NCBI GenBank assembly: GCA_020638855.1 | Contig: JACKHT010000004.1 | Coordinates: 1 to 64,000, forward strand | Length of the DNA stretch: 64,000 nucleotides | Direction: 5' to 3' | DNA from: Planctomycetota bacterium | Lineage (GTDB): Bacteria > Planctomycetota > UBA1135 > GCA-002686595 | Shown: piece after piece, positions 26,787-36,068 of the stretch | Numbering within the stretch: position 1 is the first letter of the stretch | Layout of the letters: each line of letters begins with the position of its first letter | Made by a program: the position numbers and the translations under genes | The notes under the pieces: model-generated | What the model was told of the DNA's origin: nothing | Databases searched by the model: none | Seen by the model: only the letters and a program-made list of their open reading frames with translations

Positions 26787-27608
26787 TTACTTCGCGTACC
26801 GCAGCACCAGTTCCACCACGATCGGCCGGTGGTCGGAGGCTTGGATCTCATCCACCACGCGCAGCCCCGACACCCGCGCGAATCCAAGTGGGCCGAACAG
26901 GAAGTGGTCGATGGTTCGTTCGGGAGTTGGAGCGGGAAAAGTGAAGGAGTTGGGCCCAAGCCGGCGCAGCGCAGCGCTCGGGTTGGGGTTGGTTTGCAGC
27001 GCGGTCAAGGTTCGGCTTTCCGGCGTGTCGTTGAGATCACCACCCAACAGGACGGGCGATTGGGGGGTCGCTTCGCCCAAGCGCAACGCGAGCGTTTGAG
27101 CTTGCCGCCATCGTTCGGCATCGTCCGCTAGCCAATCGAGGTGTGCGTTGGCCACACGCAAGTCGCGCCCCTGCCATTCGACGGTCAAGACCAAAGCGCT
27201 ACGGGGTTCGAGGCGACCGGGAGGCAAGGCAAACACCTCGGCGTTCTCGATCGGCAAACGCGAGAGGGTCGCGAGTCCGTAGCGCCCCCCATCGAACGCC
27301 ATGAAAGGCGCAAAACGCGCTTGCATGCCCAGTTCGTTTGCGAGCCAAGCGGCTTGGTCGATCGACCCGCTGCGACCGCAAATCTCGTCGACCTCTTGCA
27401 AAAGGACCACGTCTGCATCCAGCTCGCGCAGCACCCTGGCGGTACGCTCAAGATCCAGGTGGTCGTCCATCCCCACACCGTGACGGATGTTGTAGCTCAC
27501 CACGCGCAGCGGTCGGTCCGCATGCGCGTGGGGCCCCGGGCCGCCCTTGCAGGCCCCGAGCAGCGGGAGCCCCAGCGCAATCCATACCAGCCAGCGTGAG
27601 GAAATCAT
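26787..27608 (-). CDS. EEP-family phosphodiesterase lipoprotein
   Basis: 273 residues with a lipoprotein signal ending LLGAC (C20), so an exported, lipid-anchored member of the endonuclease/exonuclease/phosphatase fold. Motifs in order: VVSYNIRHG, LLQEVDE, ANAHLDW, GGDLNDTP, TIDHFLF and ASDHRPIVVE, all catalytic residues present. Likely cleaves extracellular or periplasmic phosphodiesters such as nucleic acid or lipid head groups. A cytoplasmic homologue with different length lies at 21644. Convergent with the kinase gene. Confidence 0.88.
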   Translation of the reverse strand: MISSRWLVWIALGLPLLGACKGGPGPHAHADRPLRVVSYNIRHGVGMDDHLDLERTARVLRELDADVVLLQEVDEICGRSGSIDQAAWLANELGMQARFAPFMAFDGGRYGLATLSRLPIENAEVFALPPGRLEPRSALVLTVEWQGRDLRVANAHLDWLADDAERWRQAQTLALRLGEATPQSPVLLGGDLNDTPESRTLTALQTNPNPSAALRRLGPNSFTFPAPTPERTIDHFLFGPLGFARVSGLRVVDEIQASDHRPIVVELVLRYAK

Positions 27609-27809
27609 CGCAACAGGCTACCCGATTCGGGCGGCCCTTGGCTGGGGGCTTTCCCCTGGCCACCCCCCTGGAGGCGCGGCTAGAATGCTCGATGGACTGG
27701 TTTGCGGAATGGACTAGAAGGCCCTGCGCTGGAGGCCTTTGGCACTTTCGTCCCATTTCGCAGCCCACTCGCCCTCCGCACACTTGCTGCGTCGCCCCCC
27801 TAGAGCCCC

Positions 27810-29708
27810 ATGAAAAGTCGTTGCTCGCTCGTCTTCCTCTTCTGCGGGCTCGCCCTCCTGCTGTTCACCGCCTTGCGGGTGGTTTTGTACGTCCAGAGCT
27901 ATTCGAATCTTGAGCAAGGGACTTGGACTTGGGTGCCCGTACTCGTGCAGGGGCTGATCGCAGACCTGACCGTGTGTTCTTGGATGGCGCTGGGCCCGTG
28001 TCTGTACCTGTGGTTGGCTCCCCGCTGGTTGCGTGGAAACAAGTTGCACTCGACCCTGCTTGCCTTGGGTTTTGTCATCGCCCTGGGCCTGTTGATCTTC
28101 GAAGTCACCTCCGAATGGTTCTTCTGGGATGAGTTTTCCGCGCGTTTCAACTTCATCGCGGTGGACTACCTGATCTACACCACCGAAGTGATCGGGAACA
28201 TCCGCGAGTCGTATCCGATGCCGCTCATTTTGGGGGTCATCGCCGCCGCCACGCTGTTCGTGACGTGGTTGGTTCGGCGCCCCCTGGGTCGGTCGCTAGA
28301 GCGCAGCCGAAGCGGCGGCTCGCCGGGGTGGCTGTTGGCCGCTCTCGTGATCTTGCCGGTCGTGCAGGTCGCCACCTTGGATGCGGAGCCCGCCAAAGGC
28401 AATCGCTATGCCCAAGAGCTCGCCAAGAACGGCATGGCTAGCTTCGTGGGAGCCTTCCGGGCCAACACGCTGGATTACCAGGAGTACTACCGCACCATGC
28501 CCGAGTCCGAAGCCTTTGCGCGGGCGCGGTCGATCCTGGCCCGCGACGGGGGCGCGTACCTCCAACCCGACCCCGCGGAAAACGTCGAGCGCAGCATCAC
28601 CGCAACAGGACCCGAGCAGCGCCACAACGTCATTCTGGTCACCATCGAAAGCCTATCGGCGGACTTCCTTGGGGTGTTTGGCAACGACAAGGGTTTGACT
28701 CCGAATTTGGACCGACTGGCGAACGAAAGCCTGAACTTCCGCCGCCTGTTTGCCACCGGCACCCGCACCGTGCGTGGGCTCGAATCGCTCAGCCTCTCGG
28801 TCCCCCCCACTCCGGGCCGTTCGATCGTCAAACGTCCCGATTGCGGCGACCTGAGCACGATCGGTTCGATCTTGGCAGCCAAGGGCTACTCGACCCATTT
28901 CATCTACGGGGGGTATGGCTACTTCGACAACATGAACGCCTACTTCGCCGCGAACGGGTACGCCATCACCGACCGCGCCGACATGGCCAAGGAGAACATC
29001 TCCTTCGGCAACGTGTGGGGCGTGTGTGATGAAGACCTGTACGGCGAGGTCCTGCGCAAAGCGGACGAGACCGTGGCCACGGGCAAGCCCTTCTTCGCCC
29101 ACGTGATGACCACCTCGAACCACCGGCCCTACACCTACCCCAACGTGGTTTCGATCCCTTCGGGCACCGGCCGCGACGGGGCAGTGCAGTACACCGACTA
29201 CGCCATCGGGAGATTCCTGGAGGCCGCGCGCGCCAAGCCTTGGTTCGACAACACGATCTTCGTCTTCATCGCCGACCACTGTTCCACCAGCGCGGGCAAG
29301 ACCGAAATCGCCCTGTCCAAGTACCATATTCCGGGCTTCCTCTACGCCCCCGGCCTGATCGAACCCGAGACGGTCGAAGGTTTGAGTTCGATGGTCGATT
29401 TCCCCCCCACCATCCTGGGGCTGCTCAACATGTCGTATGAATCGCGCTTCTACGGACGCGACTTGCGCAAGCCAGGGCGGCCTTTGGTGATGCTCGGCAA
29501 CTACCAGACTTTGGGTTTGATGACCGAGGATTCCTTGGTCCTGCTACGCCCGCAACAAGTCGTCGAGAAGTACGCCATCGCGCCGGACCTACAGCTGACC
29601 GAGCAGCCGGTCGCCGACGACGATCCGCTTTTGCTCGACGCCATCAGCCTGTACCAGACCGCCACCACCATGTGGGACGCGGGAACCATGCGGGTCAAAA
29701 AGCCCTAG
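27810..29708 (+). CDS. LtaS-like membrane phosphotransferase (sulfatase superfamily)
   Basis: 632 residues. Several transmembrane helices in the first 160 residues are followed by an extracytoplasmic alkaline-phosphatase-fold domain from about 270. Seen there: VTIESLSADFLG with the metal-binding Glu, a TGTRTVRGLESL segment carrying the expected nucleophilic Thr, THFIYGGYGYFD, and the metal-binding FIADHC. The layout matches lipoteichoic-acid synthase and OpgB-type enzymes that move glycerol-phosphate head groups from lipids to glycans. In a Gram-negative type envelope the acceptor is more likely a periplasmic glucan or lipid; this is inference. Convergent with the ABC permease gene at 29729. 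Confidence 0.88.
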   Translation: MKSRCSLVFLFCGLALLLFTALRVVLYVQSYSNLEQGTWTWVPVLVQGLIADLTVCSWMALGPCLYLWLAPRWLRGNKLHSTLLALGFVIALGLLIFEVTSEWFFWDEFSARFNFIAVDYLIYTTEVIGNIRESYPMPLILGVIAAATLFVTWLVRRPLGRSLERSRSGGSPGWLLAALVILPVVQVATLDAEPAKGNRYAQELAKNGMASFVGAFRANTLDYQEYYRTMPESEAFARARSILARDGGAYLQPDPAENVERSITATGPEQRHNVILVTIESLSADFLGVFGNDKGLTPNLDRLANESLNFRRLFATGTRTVRGLESLSLSVPPTPGRSIVKRPDCGDLSTIGSILAAKGYSTHFIYGGYGYFDNMNAYFAANGYAITDRADMAKENISFGNVWGVCDEDLYGEVLRKADETVATGKPFFAHVMTTSNHRPYTYPNVVSIPSGTGRDGAVQYTDYAIGRFLEAARAKPWFDNTIFVFIADHCSTSAGKTEIALSKYHIPGFLYAPGLIEPETVEGLSSMVDFPPTILGLLNMSYESRFYGRDLRKPGRPLVMLGNYQTLGLMTEDSLVLLRPQQVVEKYAIAPDLQLTEQPVADDDPLLLDAISLYQTATTMWDAGTMRVKKP

Positions 29709-29728
29709 GCAGCTCAGGGCCGACTGGG

Positions 29729-30895
29729 TTAGCGCCGCCGCAACGCTTCGGTGGGCAACAAGCGGCAGGCGCGCCAGGCGGGCCAAGCGCCACCCAGCAA
29801 GCCCAAAAGCAGCGCGAAACTCACCGCAGAGATCAGCACCTCCGGCGTGATTCGGAAGGCGAACGCGACTTCGGTAAACGTGTCAAAGTTCATCGTTCCG
29901 GTGCGGATGCCGTCGATCGGAAGCACCAGCAAGCAACCGACGATCCCGCCCAAGAGTCCCAGCAGCAGCGACTCAATCAAGAACGAGAGGAACACGGCGA
30001 TGGGACGAAACCCGATCGACAGCAGCGTGCCCACTTCTCGGGTTCGCGCAGCCAACGCGCTCAGCATCGTGTTGGTGGCGGTGAAGACGGCCGCGATGCC
30101 CATGATGGCGCCCAGCATGGCGGCCAACACTTTGAGAGTGCTGGAAAGTGCTCGGGTTTGGCTCGACAGGTATTCGCGCTCGGTTTGGACCTTGGCGGGC
30201 ACTTCGGGGTGGGTCTCCATCTTGAGCGCAAAGGCCTTGGCGTCGACGCCCGGTTGGAGCTGGGCGATCACGCGGTTGGGATCTTCGCGGTGCAAGGCAT
30301 CCGCCATGCGGTTGAAGTCACCCCAAATCTCTGATGCGAAGGGGCCTTCGGAATCGAGCACGCCGACCACTTGGAACGGGGTGGTGTTGATCCAAATGGT
30401 GGCTCCCAGTTGGCAATTGCGGATGCGCCCCAACAATGAGCGCCCAACGATCACTTCATCGGCGCCCGGTTTGAAGCGACGTCCTTCTTGGATGGTCACA
30501 TCAGGTCCACGCAGGTCGAAGGTGGTCTCCTGGACCCCGCGGATCGGAACGTTGGTCTCGCCACCTTCGACCTTGAAGCGCCGAACCGCGAGGTAGCACT
30601 CCATCGAAGCGAGCGGGCGGCCCTTGTCGTCGGTCGCGATCTCGGGCACCGACTTGATCAACGTCTGCGCCTTGACCAACGGGAAACTGGAGTCCCCTTC
30701 GCCGGTCGCTCCAGGCCGCAGAAACACAAACAGATCGGCCCGCCCGTGCTCGGAGTAGAGCTTCTCAAACCCCTGCTGCAAGGCCAGTACCCCGGCCAGG
30801 ATGGCAACCACCGTCCCCAAGCCGAAGACGGCCAGGAAGGTGGTGGACTTGCGCTGCCAAAGGCCCCGCAGGGCGTAGGAAAAGGGAATCCACAT
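29729..30895 (-). CDS. ABC transporter permease, MacB/FtsX type (second permease)
   Basis: 388 residues with the MacB layout: one N-terminal transmembrane helix (about 18-40), a periplasmic core domain of about 200 residues, then three C-terminal helices with an FtsX domain (AARTREVGTLLSIGF). It begins 6 bp after the first permease and is the last gene of the export operon. With the paralogue at 30902-32071 it probably forms a heterodimer, driving export or lipid/lipoprotein extraction through mechanotransmission. Confidence 0.9.
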   Translation of the reverse strand: MWIPFSYALRGLWQRKSTTFLAVFGLGTVVAILAGVLALQQGFEKLYSEHGRADLFVFLRPGATGEGDSSFPLVKAQTLIKSVPEIATDDKGRPLASMECYLAVRRFKVEGGETNVPIRGVQETTFDLRGPDVTIQEGRRFKPGADEVIVGRSLLGRIRNCQLGATIWINTTPFQVVGVLDSEGPFASEIWGDFNRMADALHREDPNRVIAQLQPGVDAKAFALKMETHPEVPAKVQTEREYLSSQTRALSSTLKVLAAMLGAIMGIAAVFTATNTMLSALAARTREVGTLLSIGFRPIAVFLSFLIESLLLGLLGGIVGCLLVLPIDGIRTGTMNFDTFTEVAFAFRITPEVLISAVSFALLLGLLGGAWPAWRACRLLPTEALRRR

Positions 30896-30901
30896 GGCGA
30901 G

Positions 30902-32071
30902 TTAGCGGTCGGAAAGGGCCGTGACGGGGAGGATGGCGCGGGCGCGCAGGGCGGGCAGGATGCCCGCCAAAAGCCCGATCACAAAGGTGATGCCCACGGC
31001 CAAAACGATGGTCTGTGGTATCACCGCATAGTTGGGCAACATCGCCGCAAAGGCCTTCGAAATGCCTTTTTCCAAGAGCAAGGCCAAACTCACTCCGATG
31101 GCCCCACCGACGAGGCAGAGCGCGAAGGATTGTCCAAGCATGTACGCGAACAAGCGCCCATCGCTGAATCCCAGCGCCTTGAGGATGCCCACGTCGCGGG
31201 TTTGCTCGCGGGCGGACATCAACATGGTGTTGAGGGCCGCCAACAATATGGCGAGCAGCACTGCCCCACCGATCGCGGAGACGAAGAATCCCACGTTGCC
31301 GTACATCGACACGAATTGGGCTTGGAACTCCGATTCGGTGGTGGCCTGGACCCGTTGGGGACCGTTCTCGAACATCGTATCGATCTCGCGCATGATCGCC
31401 GATTGGTCCGAAGCCGGATGGGTGCGTACCACGTAGGTGCCCACGTCGGGCGCGGTTCCGCTAGCCGTCTCCACCGTTTCGGCGAAGTAGTCCCAGTGGA
31501 ACAGAAACATCTGGTTGTCGACGTTGGGCTTGGAGCTCTGGTAGATCGCCGCAATCTCGAATTCCCAGGGGGTGTCGGCCCCATCGGGGTGCGGGAAAAT
31601 CGTGCCCATAATCGGCACCTTGTCGCCCAGCTTCCAACCAAAGCGATCGACCAAGCCTTGCCCCACCAGGACCATCTGGCGCGACCCGAGGAAGGCCTCT
31701 TTGGAACCTTCGGTTACGGTCAATTCGGGGTACAGCGACAAGGCCTTTTCCGGGTCCACCGCGAACTGGCCGAAGAAGTTCTTGGGCTCGATGTAGATGC
31801 CCCCGAACCATTGCCACTTGCACACCAGATCGACCCCATCGATGGCCTCGATCTTGGCCTGGTAGGACTGGGGCAGCGACACAAACAGGCTGACGGCGGA
31901 TTGCACCCACAATCGCTCGTTGCGGCTGGCAACGGCCGAATTGTCGAGGGTGGTCACCAGGCTGCGCAGGGTGCACACCAAGAAGACCGCCATGGCGATC
32001 GCGCCACAGGTCAAGGTGGTGCGCAGCGGATGGCGCCACAGATTGCGCCGCGTCAGAGTCAGGAAGTCCAT
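30902..32071 (-). CDS. ABC transporter permease, MacB/FtsX type (first permease)
   Basis: 389 residues with an N-terminal transmembrane helix, a periplasmic core, and three C-terminal helices containing SAREQTRDVGILKALGF, the FtsX-type coupling segment. It starts 2 bp after the ATPase gene. The periplasmic core differs from that of its partner, as expected for heterodimeric systems such as DevCA-like or LolCE-like exporters. Confidence 0.9.
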   Translation of the reverse strand: MDFLTLTRRNLWRHPLRTTLTCGAIAMAVFLVCTLRSLVTTLDNSAVASRNERLWVQSAVSLFVSLPQSYQAKIEAIDGVDLVCKWQWFGGIYIEPKNFFGQFAVDPEKALSLYPELTVTEGSKEAFLGSRQMVLVGQGLVDRFGWKLGDKVPIMGTIFPHPDGADTPWEFEIAAIYQSSKPNVDNQMFLFHWDYFAETVETASGTAPDVGTYVVRTHPASDQSAIMREIDTMFENGPQRVQATTESEFQAQFVSMYGNVGFFVSAIGGAVLLAILLAALNTMLMSAREQTRDVGILKALGFSDGRLFAYMLGQSFALCLVGGAIGVSLALLLEKGISKAFAAMLPNYAVIPQTIVLAVGITFVIGLLAGILPALRARAILPVTALSDR

Positions 32072-32073
32072 GA

Positions 32074-32772
32074 TCAGGCTCCGACGTTGGATTCGATGTG
32101 ACCCAGCTTGCCCTTGTCCAAATGCACGATGCGTTCCGCCCGCGCAGCGGCGGCCGGGTCGTGGGTGACCATCAGGATGGTCTTGCCGAACTCCTTGCCG
32201 AGGCGCACGAGCAAATCCATGACTTGATCGGCGGACTCGCGGTCGAGGTCACCGGTCGGCTCGTCGCACAGGAGCACCTTGGGGTCGCTCGCGATGGCAC
32301 GCGCGATGGCCACCCTTTGTTCCTGCCCGCCCGAGAGCTGCGAGGGACGGTGGTCCATACGATCGGACATGCCGACGATACTGAGCGCCAGCTCCGCATG
32401 CTTCTTGCGCTCGGCTTTGGACAAGGGCGTCAAGGTCAACGGCAAGCGCACGTTTTCGAAAGCCGAAAGCACCGGGATCAGGTTGAAGCCCTGGAACACA
32501 AACCCCACGTTGGCCGCACGCCACGAGGCGAGAGGGCCCGAGCCGAGTTTGGAAAGCGGCGCCCCCGCAACGGTCACCTCACCGCTGTCGGGGCGATCCA
32601 AGCCGCCGATGAGGTTCAAGAGCGTGGTCTTCCCCGAACCCGAAGGCCCCATGAGCGCGTAGAAGCGGCCCGCCTCCATCTCCAAATCCAAATGGTCGAG
32701 AACGCTGAGCGTTTCCCCACCGCGCTGGTAGCTCTTGCTCACGTCTTTGCAAATGATCATCGAGTTCGACAT
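32074..32772 (-). CDS. ABC transporter ATP-binding protein, MacB/LolD type
   Basis: 232 residues from the ATG at 32772; the frame is open 42 codons further upstream but overlaps the end of the membrane fusion gene without domain character. Walker A GPSGSGKT, signature [14 protein letters not shown], Walker [12 protein letters not shown] and the switch His in VTHD are all present. Powers the two FtsX-type permeases encoded immediately downstream. Confidence 0.95.
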   Translation of the reverse strand: MSNSMIICKDVSKSYQRGGETLSVLDHLDLEMEAGRFYALMGPSGSGKTTLLNLIGGLDRPDSGEVTVAGAPLSKLGSGPLASWRAANVGFVFQGFNLIPVLSAFENVRLPLTLTPLSKAERKKHAELALSIVGMSDRMDHRPSQLSGGQEQRVAIARAIASDPKVLLCDEPTGDLDRESADQVMDLLVRLGKEFGKTILMVTHDPAAAARAERIVHLDKGKLGHIESNVGA

Positions 32773-32872
32773 GGCGAACAGGATACGCGCCGGAGCGCAA
32801 TTCGCACCAGGGGCGGCTGGGGGAATCACCGAACGGGCAGGGCTGGCGCGTGAATCGAGCGCCGATTCGGCC

Positions 32873-34276
32873 TTAGCGTACGAGTACCTGCTCCCCATCG
32901 GCCAAATCCGAAGGGGGGGCTACGAGAACGCGTCCGTCGTCGGGGATTTCGTTCCCCGGCAGGATCACCACTCCCTGGGCCCGTTCGAAGGAAGCGACCG
33001 GAACCCATCGCACTCGGTCGCCTTCGAGCAGGAACACCCCATTGCCCTCGGGTCGTTGCACGAAAGCCCGCTCGGGAATGCGTACGCCTTCGACCGCCGC
33101 CGCGACCGGGGTGTCGTTGGCCGTCGGCTCGGGATCTTCGAACACCACCCGCACGCCCATCTCGGGCCGGATGCGCTCGTCGAGCTTGTCGAAGGTGACG
33201 CGAACCTCGACGGTGGCCTTTTGCCGGTTTGCCGTGGGCCAGATGCGCGCCACCTTGCCGGGCATGGCCACGTCGGGGTAGGCATCGAGATAGATCTGCG
33301 CGGTTCCACCCTGGCGGATCGCGGCAATCCGCACCTCGGGCAATTCCACTTGGGCTTCGAGCGTGGCCAGGTCGACGAGGGTGGCCACCGAACCGCGGCT
33401 GCTGCCGCCTTGCGAGTTGGGACTGACCACTTCGCCGACTTCGGCATCCTTCAACACCACCACCCCATCGAACGGGGCGCGCACATAGGTCTTGTCGAGT
33501 GCGTCACGCGATTCTTGGGCTTGGGCCCGCATCTGTTCGATGTTGGCCTGGGCTTCCCGTTCGGCAGCCTCCGCAGCCAGCACGTCCGAGCGCCCGCGCG
33601 CGAGGGCCGCTTCGGCGGTGGACACGCCAGCCTTGGAGGCTGTCAAGCCGGCCTCGGCGATACGCGCCATGCGGAGCTTGTCGTCGTGCTCGCTCTCATT
33701 GCTCAAATCTTGTTCGCGTAGGCGGTCGATACGCCGCAACTCGGTGGTCGCCCAATCGACCTCCGCATCGGCTCGCAGCACGTCTGCACGGGCGTTCTCC
33801 AGGCTGGCTTGCAGCCCGGTGACCGCCTGCCGCAGCGACTCGGTGCGTGCCTTCTGCGAGGCCAACGAAGCCTCCGCCACGAGCACGTTGCTCTCGGCAA
33901 CTTGCACGCGGCTGGCTTGCTCGTCGAAAGCCAACCGAGCAACCACGTCACCGGCCTTGACGCGCGTGCCCTCGGTCACGCGCATATCGACGATGCGTCC
34001 CGGCACGTCGGAGGAGAGCGCCGCGCGCACGCGCGCCACCACGTAACCACCCGCCGAAACGCCGCTCGCCACGGCCTGAGCGCGTTTGTCGGGCTTGTAG
34101 GCTTGGGCCACCTCCACCTTGGGCAAGCGCGCTTCCACGAAGAATCGTTTGAGCGGCGAACGGAACCACCAGATCCCCGCAGCGATCAACAGCAGCACAA
34201 TCCACGGAACCAAGCTGCGCTTGGGTGCGGCATAAGTGCTCTCTTGGCGTTCGATTTTGAGTTGCGAGAGGTCCAT
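32873..34276 (-). CDS. HlyD/MacA-family membrane fusion protein
   Basis: 467 residues. One transmembrane helix (about 24-38), a split biotinyl-lipoyl domain (VPGRIVDMRVTEGTRVKAGDVVARL, then YVRAPFDGVVVLKDAEVGEVV), and between them a long coiled-coil hairpin (about 125-270) rich in Ala, Glu and Arg. A beta-barrel and C-terminal membrane-proximal domain follow. It bridges the inner-membrane ABC transporter to the periplasm or an outer-membrane channel; no TolC-like gene is in the window. Same strand as the ATPase and permease genes, with a 100-bp gap to the ATPase. Confidence 0.92.
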   Translation of the reverse strand: MDLSQLKIERQESTYAAPKRSLVPWIVLLLIAAGIWWFRSPLKRFFVEARLPKVEVAQAYKPDKRAQAVASGVSAGGYVVARVRAALSSDVPGRIVDMRVTEGTRVKAGDVVARLAFDEQASRVQVAESNVLVAEASLASQKARTESLRQAVTGLQASLENARADVLRADAEVDWATTELRRIDRLREQDLSNESEHDDKLRMARIAEAGLTASKAGVSTAEAALARGRSDVLAAEAAEREAQANIEQMRAQAQESRDALDKTYVRAPFDGVVVLKDAEVGEVVSPNSQGGSSRGSVATLVDLATLEAQVELPEVRIAAIRQGGTAQIYLDAYPDVAMPGKVARIWPTANRQKATVEVRVTFDKLDERIRPEMGVRVVFEDPEPTANDTPVAAAVEGVRIPERAFVQRPEGNGVFLLEGDRVRWVPVASFERAQGVVILPGNEIPDDGRVLVAPPSDLADGEQVLVR

Positions 34277-34288
34277 GGTGGGTACAGG

Positions 34289-34831
34289 TTAGTGGATCGC
34301 CCGCAACAGGGTGCGGATGTTGCGCGCCGGATAACGAAACGCAAACTTCTTTTCGTACCAGGGCAAGCCCTTGATGCGGATCATCGCCTTGGGCAGCCAG
34401 TTGAAGAAACTGCGACGGAAGCCCAACTCGGTGGAAACGTGCTCGAAGCCGCGCACCTGTTCCCCAAGGTACGACTCGCCGCCCGTGAAGGTCTCGTGCC
34501 AACCGCAGGCTAGATGCCAACGGTGGGTGGGGTCGGTCCAAGAGTCGATCGAAGTAAAATGCGGCGTGGTGATGTGCACCAAAGCCCCCGGCCGACACAC
34601 CCGACGGATCTCGCGCATCCAATCGGGGATCGAGGCCACGTGTTCGATCACGTGGTGCGCGTGGACCACCTCAAAGTGCCCCGTGGGCAACTCCCAGGGG
34701 GTTTGATCTAGGTCAGCGATTTGGTCCACCCCCGCGTACGGGTGGTGGTCCACTCCCCAGGCACCTGCCACCTTGTTTGGGCCGCAGCCCAAGTCCAGCA
34801 CGGTGCCCGGAAGGCTTCGCTCGCCGGTCAT
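34289..34831 (-). CDS. Class I SAM-dependent methyltransferase
   Basis: 180 residues from the ATG at 34831, 4 bp after the dehydrogenase stop codon; the family-typical motif I DLGCGPNK follows at once, whereas the longer open frame overlaps the dehydrogenase gene. FEVVHAHHVIEHV and RVCRPGALVHITTPH are the later methyltransferase motifs of the Methyltransf_11 type. It lies 12 bp before the membrane fusion gene, so it may be part of the same transcript. Substrate unknown; a small molecule or exported lipid/glycan are possibilities. Confidence 0.85.
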   Translation of the reverse strand: MTGERSLPGTVLDLGCGPNKVAGAWGVDHHPYAGVDQIADLDQTPWELPTGHFEVVHAHHVIEHVASIPDWMREIRRVCRPGALVHITTPHFTSIDSWTDPTHRWHLACGWHETFTGGESYLGEQVRGFEHVSTELGFRRSFFNWLPKAMIRIKGLPWYEKKFAFRYPARNIRTLLRAIH

Positions 34832-34835
34832 GGTC

Positions 34836-35894
34836 TCACGAAACCGACTTGCGTCCAGCCTCCAAGCGACGCTCAGCGAGCAAGTCCGCGGCTTCTGCGG
34901 TCGGAATGTTGCCTTCGCGCGCGATGGCGTACACCTGGCGCAACGACTCGCCGATGCGGTTGATGCGACGCATGGCTTCGACTTCGTCGTATCCACCGGG
35001 GTGGAACTCCACGGACACGTTGATGATGCCACCTGCGTTGATCACGTAGTCGGGGGCATACAGGATGCCCCGATCACGTAGCTCAAAGCCGTGCCGCTCT
35101 TCTTCCAGTACGTTGTTCGCGCAGCCGGCAATGACCTTGCACTTGAGCATGGGCAAGGTCTTGTCGTTGATGCCAGCACCCCGCGCGCAGGGCGCGTAGA
35201 TGTCGCATTCCACGTTGAGGTGATCCTTGTCTTCGACGACATCGAAGCCGTGTTCGGCCGCCAAGCGCTCGGCCTTTTCGCGGTTGATGTCACAAATGGT
35301 GACGTGCGCACCCTGTTCTTTCAGCAGGATGGCGAGTCGGCCGCCGACCGCGCCTACGCCCTGCAGGACCACACGCTTGCCGGTCAAGTCGGCCGAGCCG
35401 AAGGCCTCTTCGGCCGAAGCTTGGATGCCTACCAAGCAGCCGTGCGCGGTGTAGGGGCTGGGATTGCCCGAGCCGCCGGCGGCGCGCGAAAGTCCGGTGA
35501 CGTACTTGGTTTCGCGCCGCACGATTTCCAGGTCGGGGACCGTGATGTTCATGTCCTCGGCGGTGATGTACTTGCCATGCAAGTGGTTCACGAAGCGCCC
35601 CATCGTGAGGAACAGCGCCTCGGACTTGATCTCGTTCGGATCCCCGATGATGACGCTCTTGCCTCCACCCAAACCGGTCTCCGCCACCGCCGACTTGTAG
35701 CTCATGCCGCGCGACAAGCGCAGCACGTCGGTCAAAGCTTCCTCTTCGGTCGCATAAGGAAGCATGCGCATGCCTCCCAGGGCCGGACCCAGGGTGGTAT
35801 TGTGCACGGCGATGAGGGCATGCAGCCCGGACGCCTCGTCCACGCAGCGCACAACTTTTTCGTAGTCCTTGACCTGGATTTCGGTGATTTTCAT
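34836..35894 (-). CDS. Leucine-type amino acid dehydrogenase (Glu/Leu/Phe/Val family)
   Basis: 352 residues from the ATG at 35894. GGMRMLPY (40-47), substrate-binding K67, catalytic K79 in GLGGGKS, D114 in AEDMN, and the NAD-binding Rossmann motif GVGAVG (179-184) match leucine/phenylalanine dehydrogenases, which interconvert branched-chain or aromatic amino acids and 2-oxoacids with NAD. Length is close to the Bacillus leucine enzyme. It heads a run of same-strand genes that continues with a methyltransferase and the MacAB-like exporter, though the metabolic link is unclear. Confidence 0.92.
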   Translation of the reverse strand: MKITEIQVKDYEKVVRCVDEASGLHALIAVHNTTLGPALGGMRMLPYATEEEALTDVLRLSRGMSYKSAVAETGLGGGKSVIIGDPNEIKSEALFLTMGRFVNHLHGKYITAEDMNITVPDLEIVRRETKYVTGLSRAAGGSGNPSPYTAHGCLVGIQASAEEAFGSADLTGKRVVLQGVGAVGGRLAILLKEQGAHVTICDINREKAERLAAEHGFDVVEDKDHLNVECDIYAPCARGAGINDKTLPMLKCKVIAGCANNVLEEERHGFELRDRGILYAPDYVINAGGIINVSVEFHPGGYDEVEAMRRINRIGESLRQVYAIAREGNIPTAEAADLLAERRLEAGRKSVS

Positions 35895-36068
35895 GGGGAG
35901 CAGGTTCCTAATGGACCGCTTCGGGGTCGCCCGGGAAGCCACGCGACCTGACCGCGATAGCGGGGCAGCAGGTTAAACGTCATTGCGCGGTTTGTCGAGG
36001 CTTGGAGCCGAATCAGGACGCCCAAACGCCCTCCCCTGCCCCCTAGCGTGGTACCCTGGCGACCCGCC

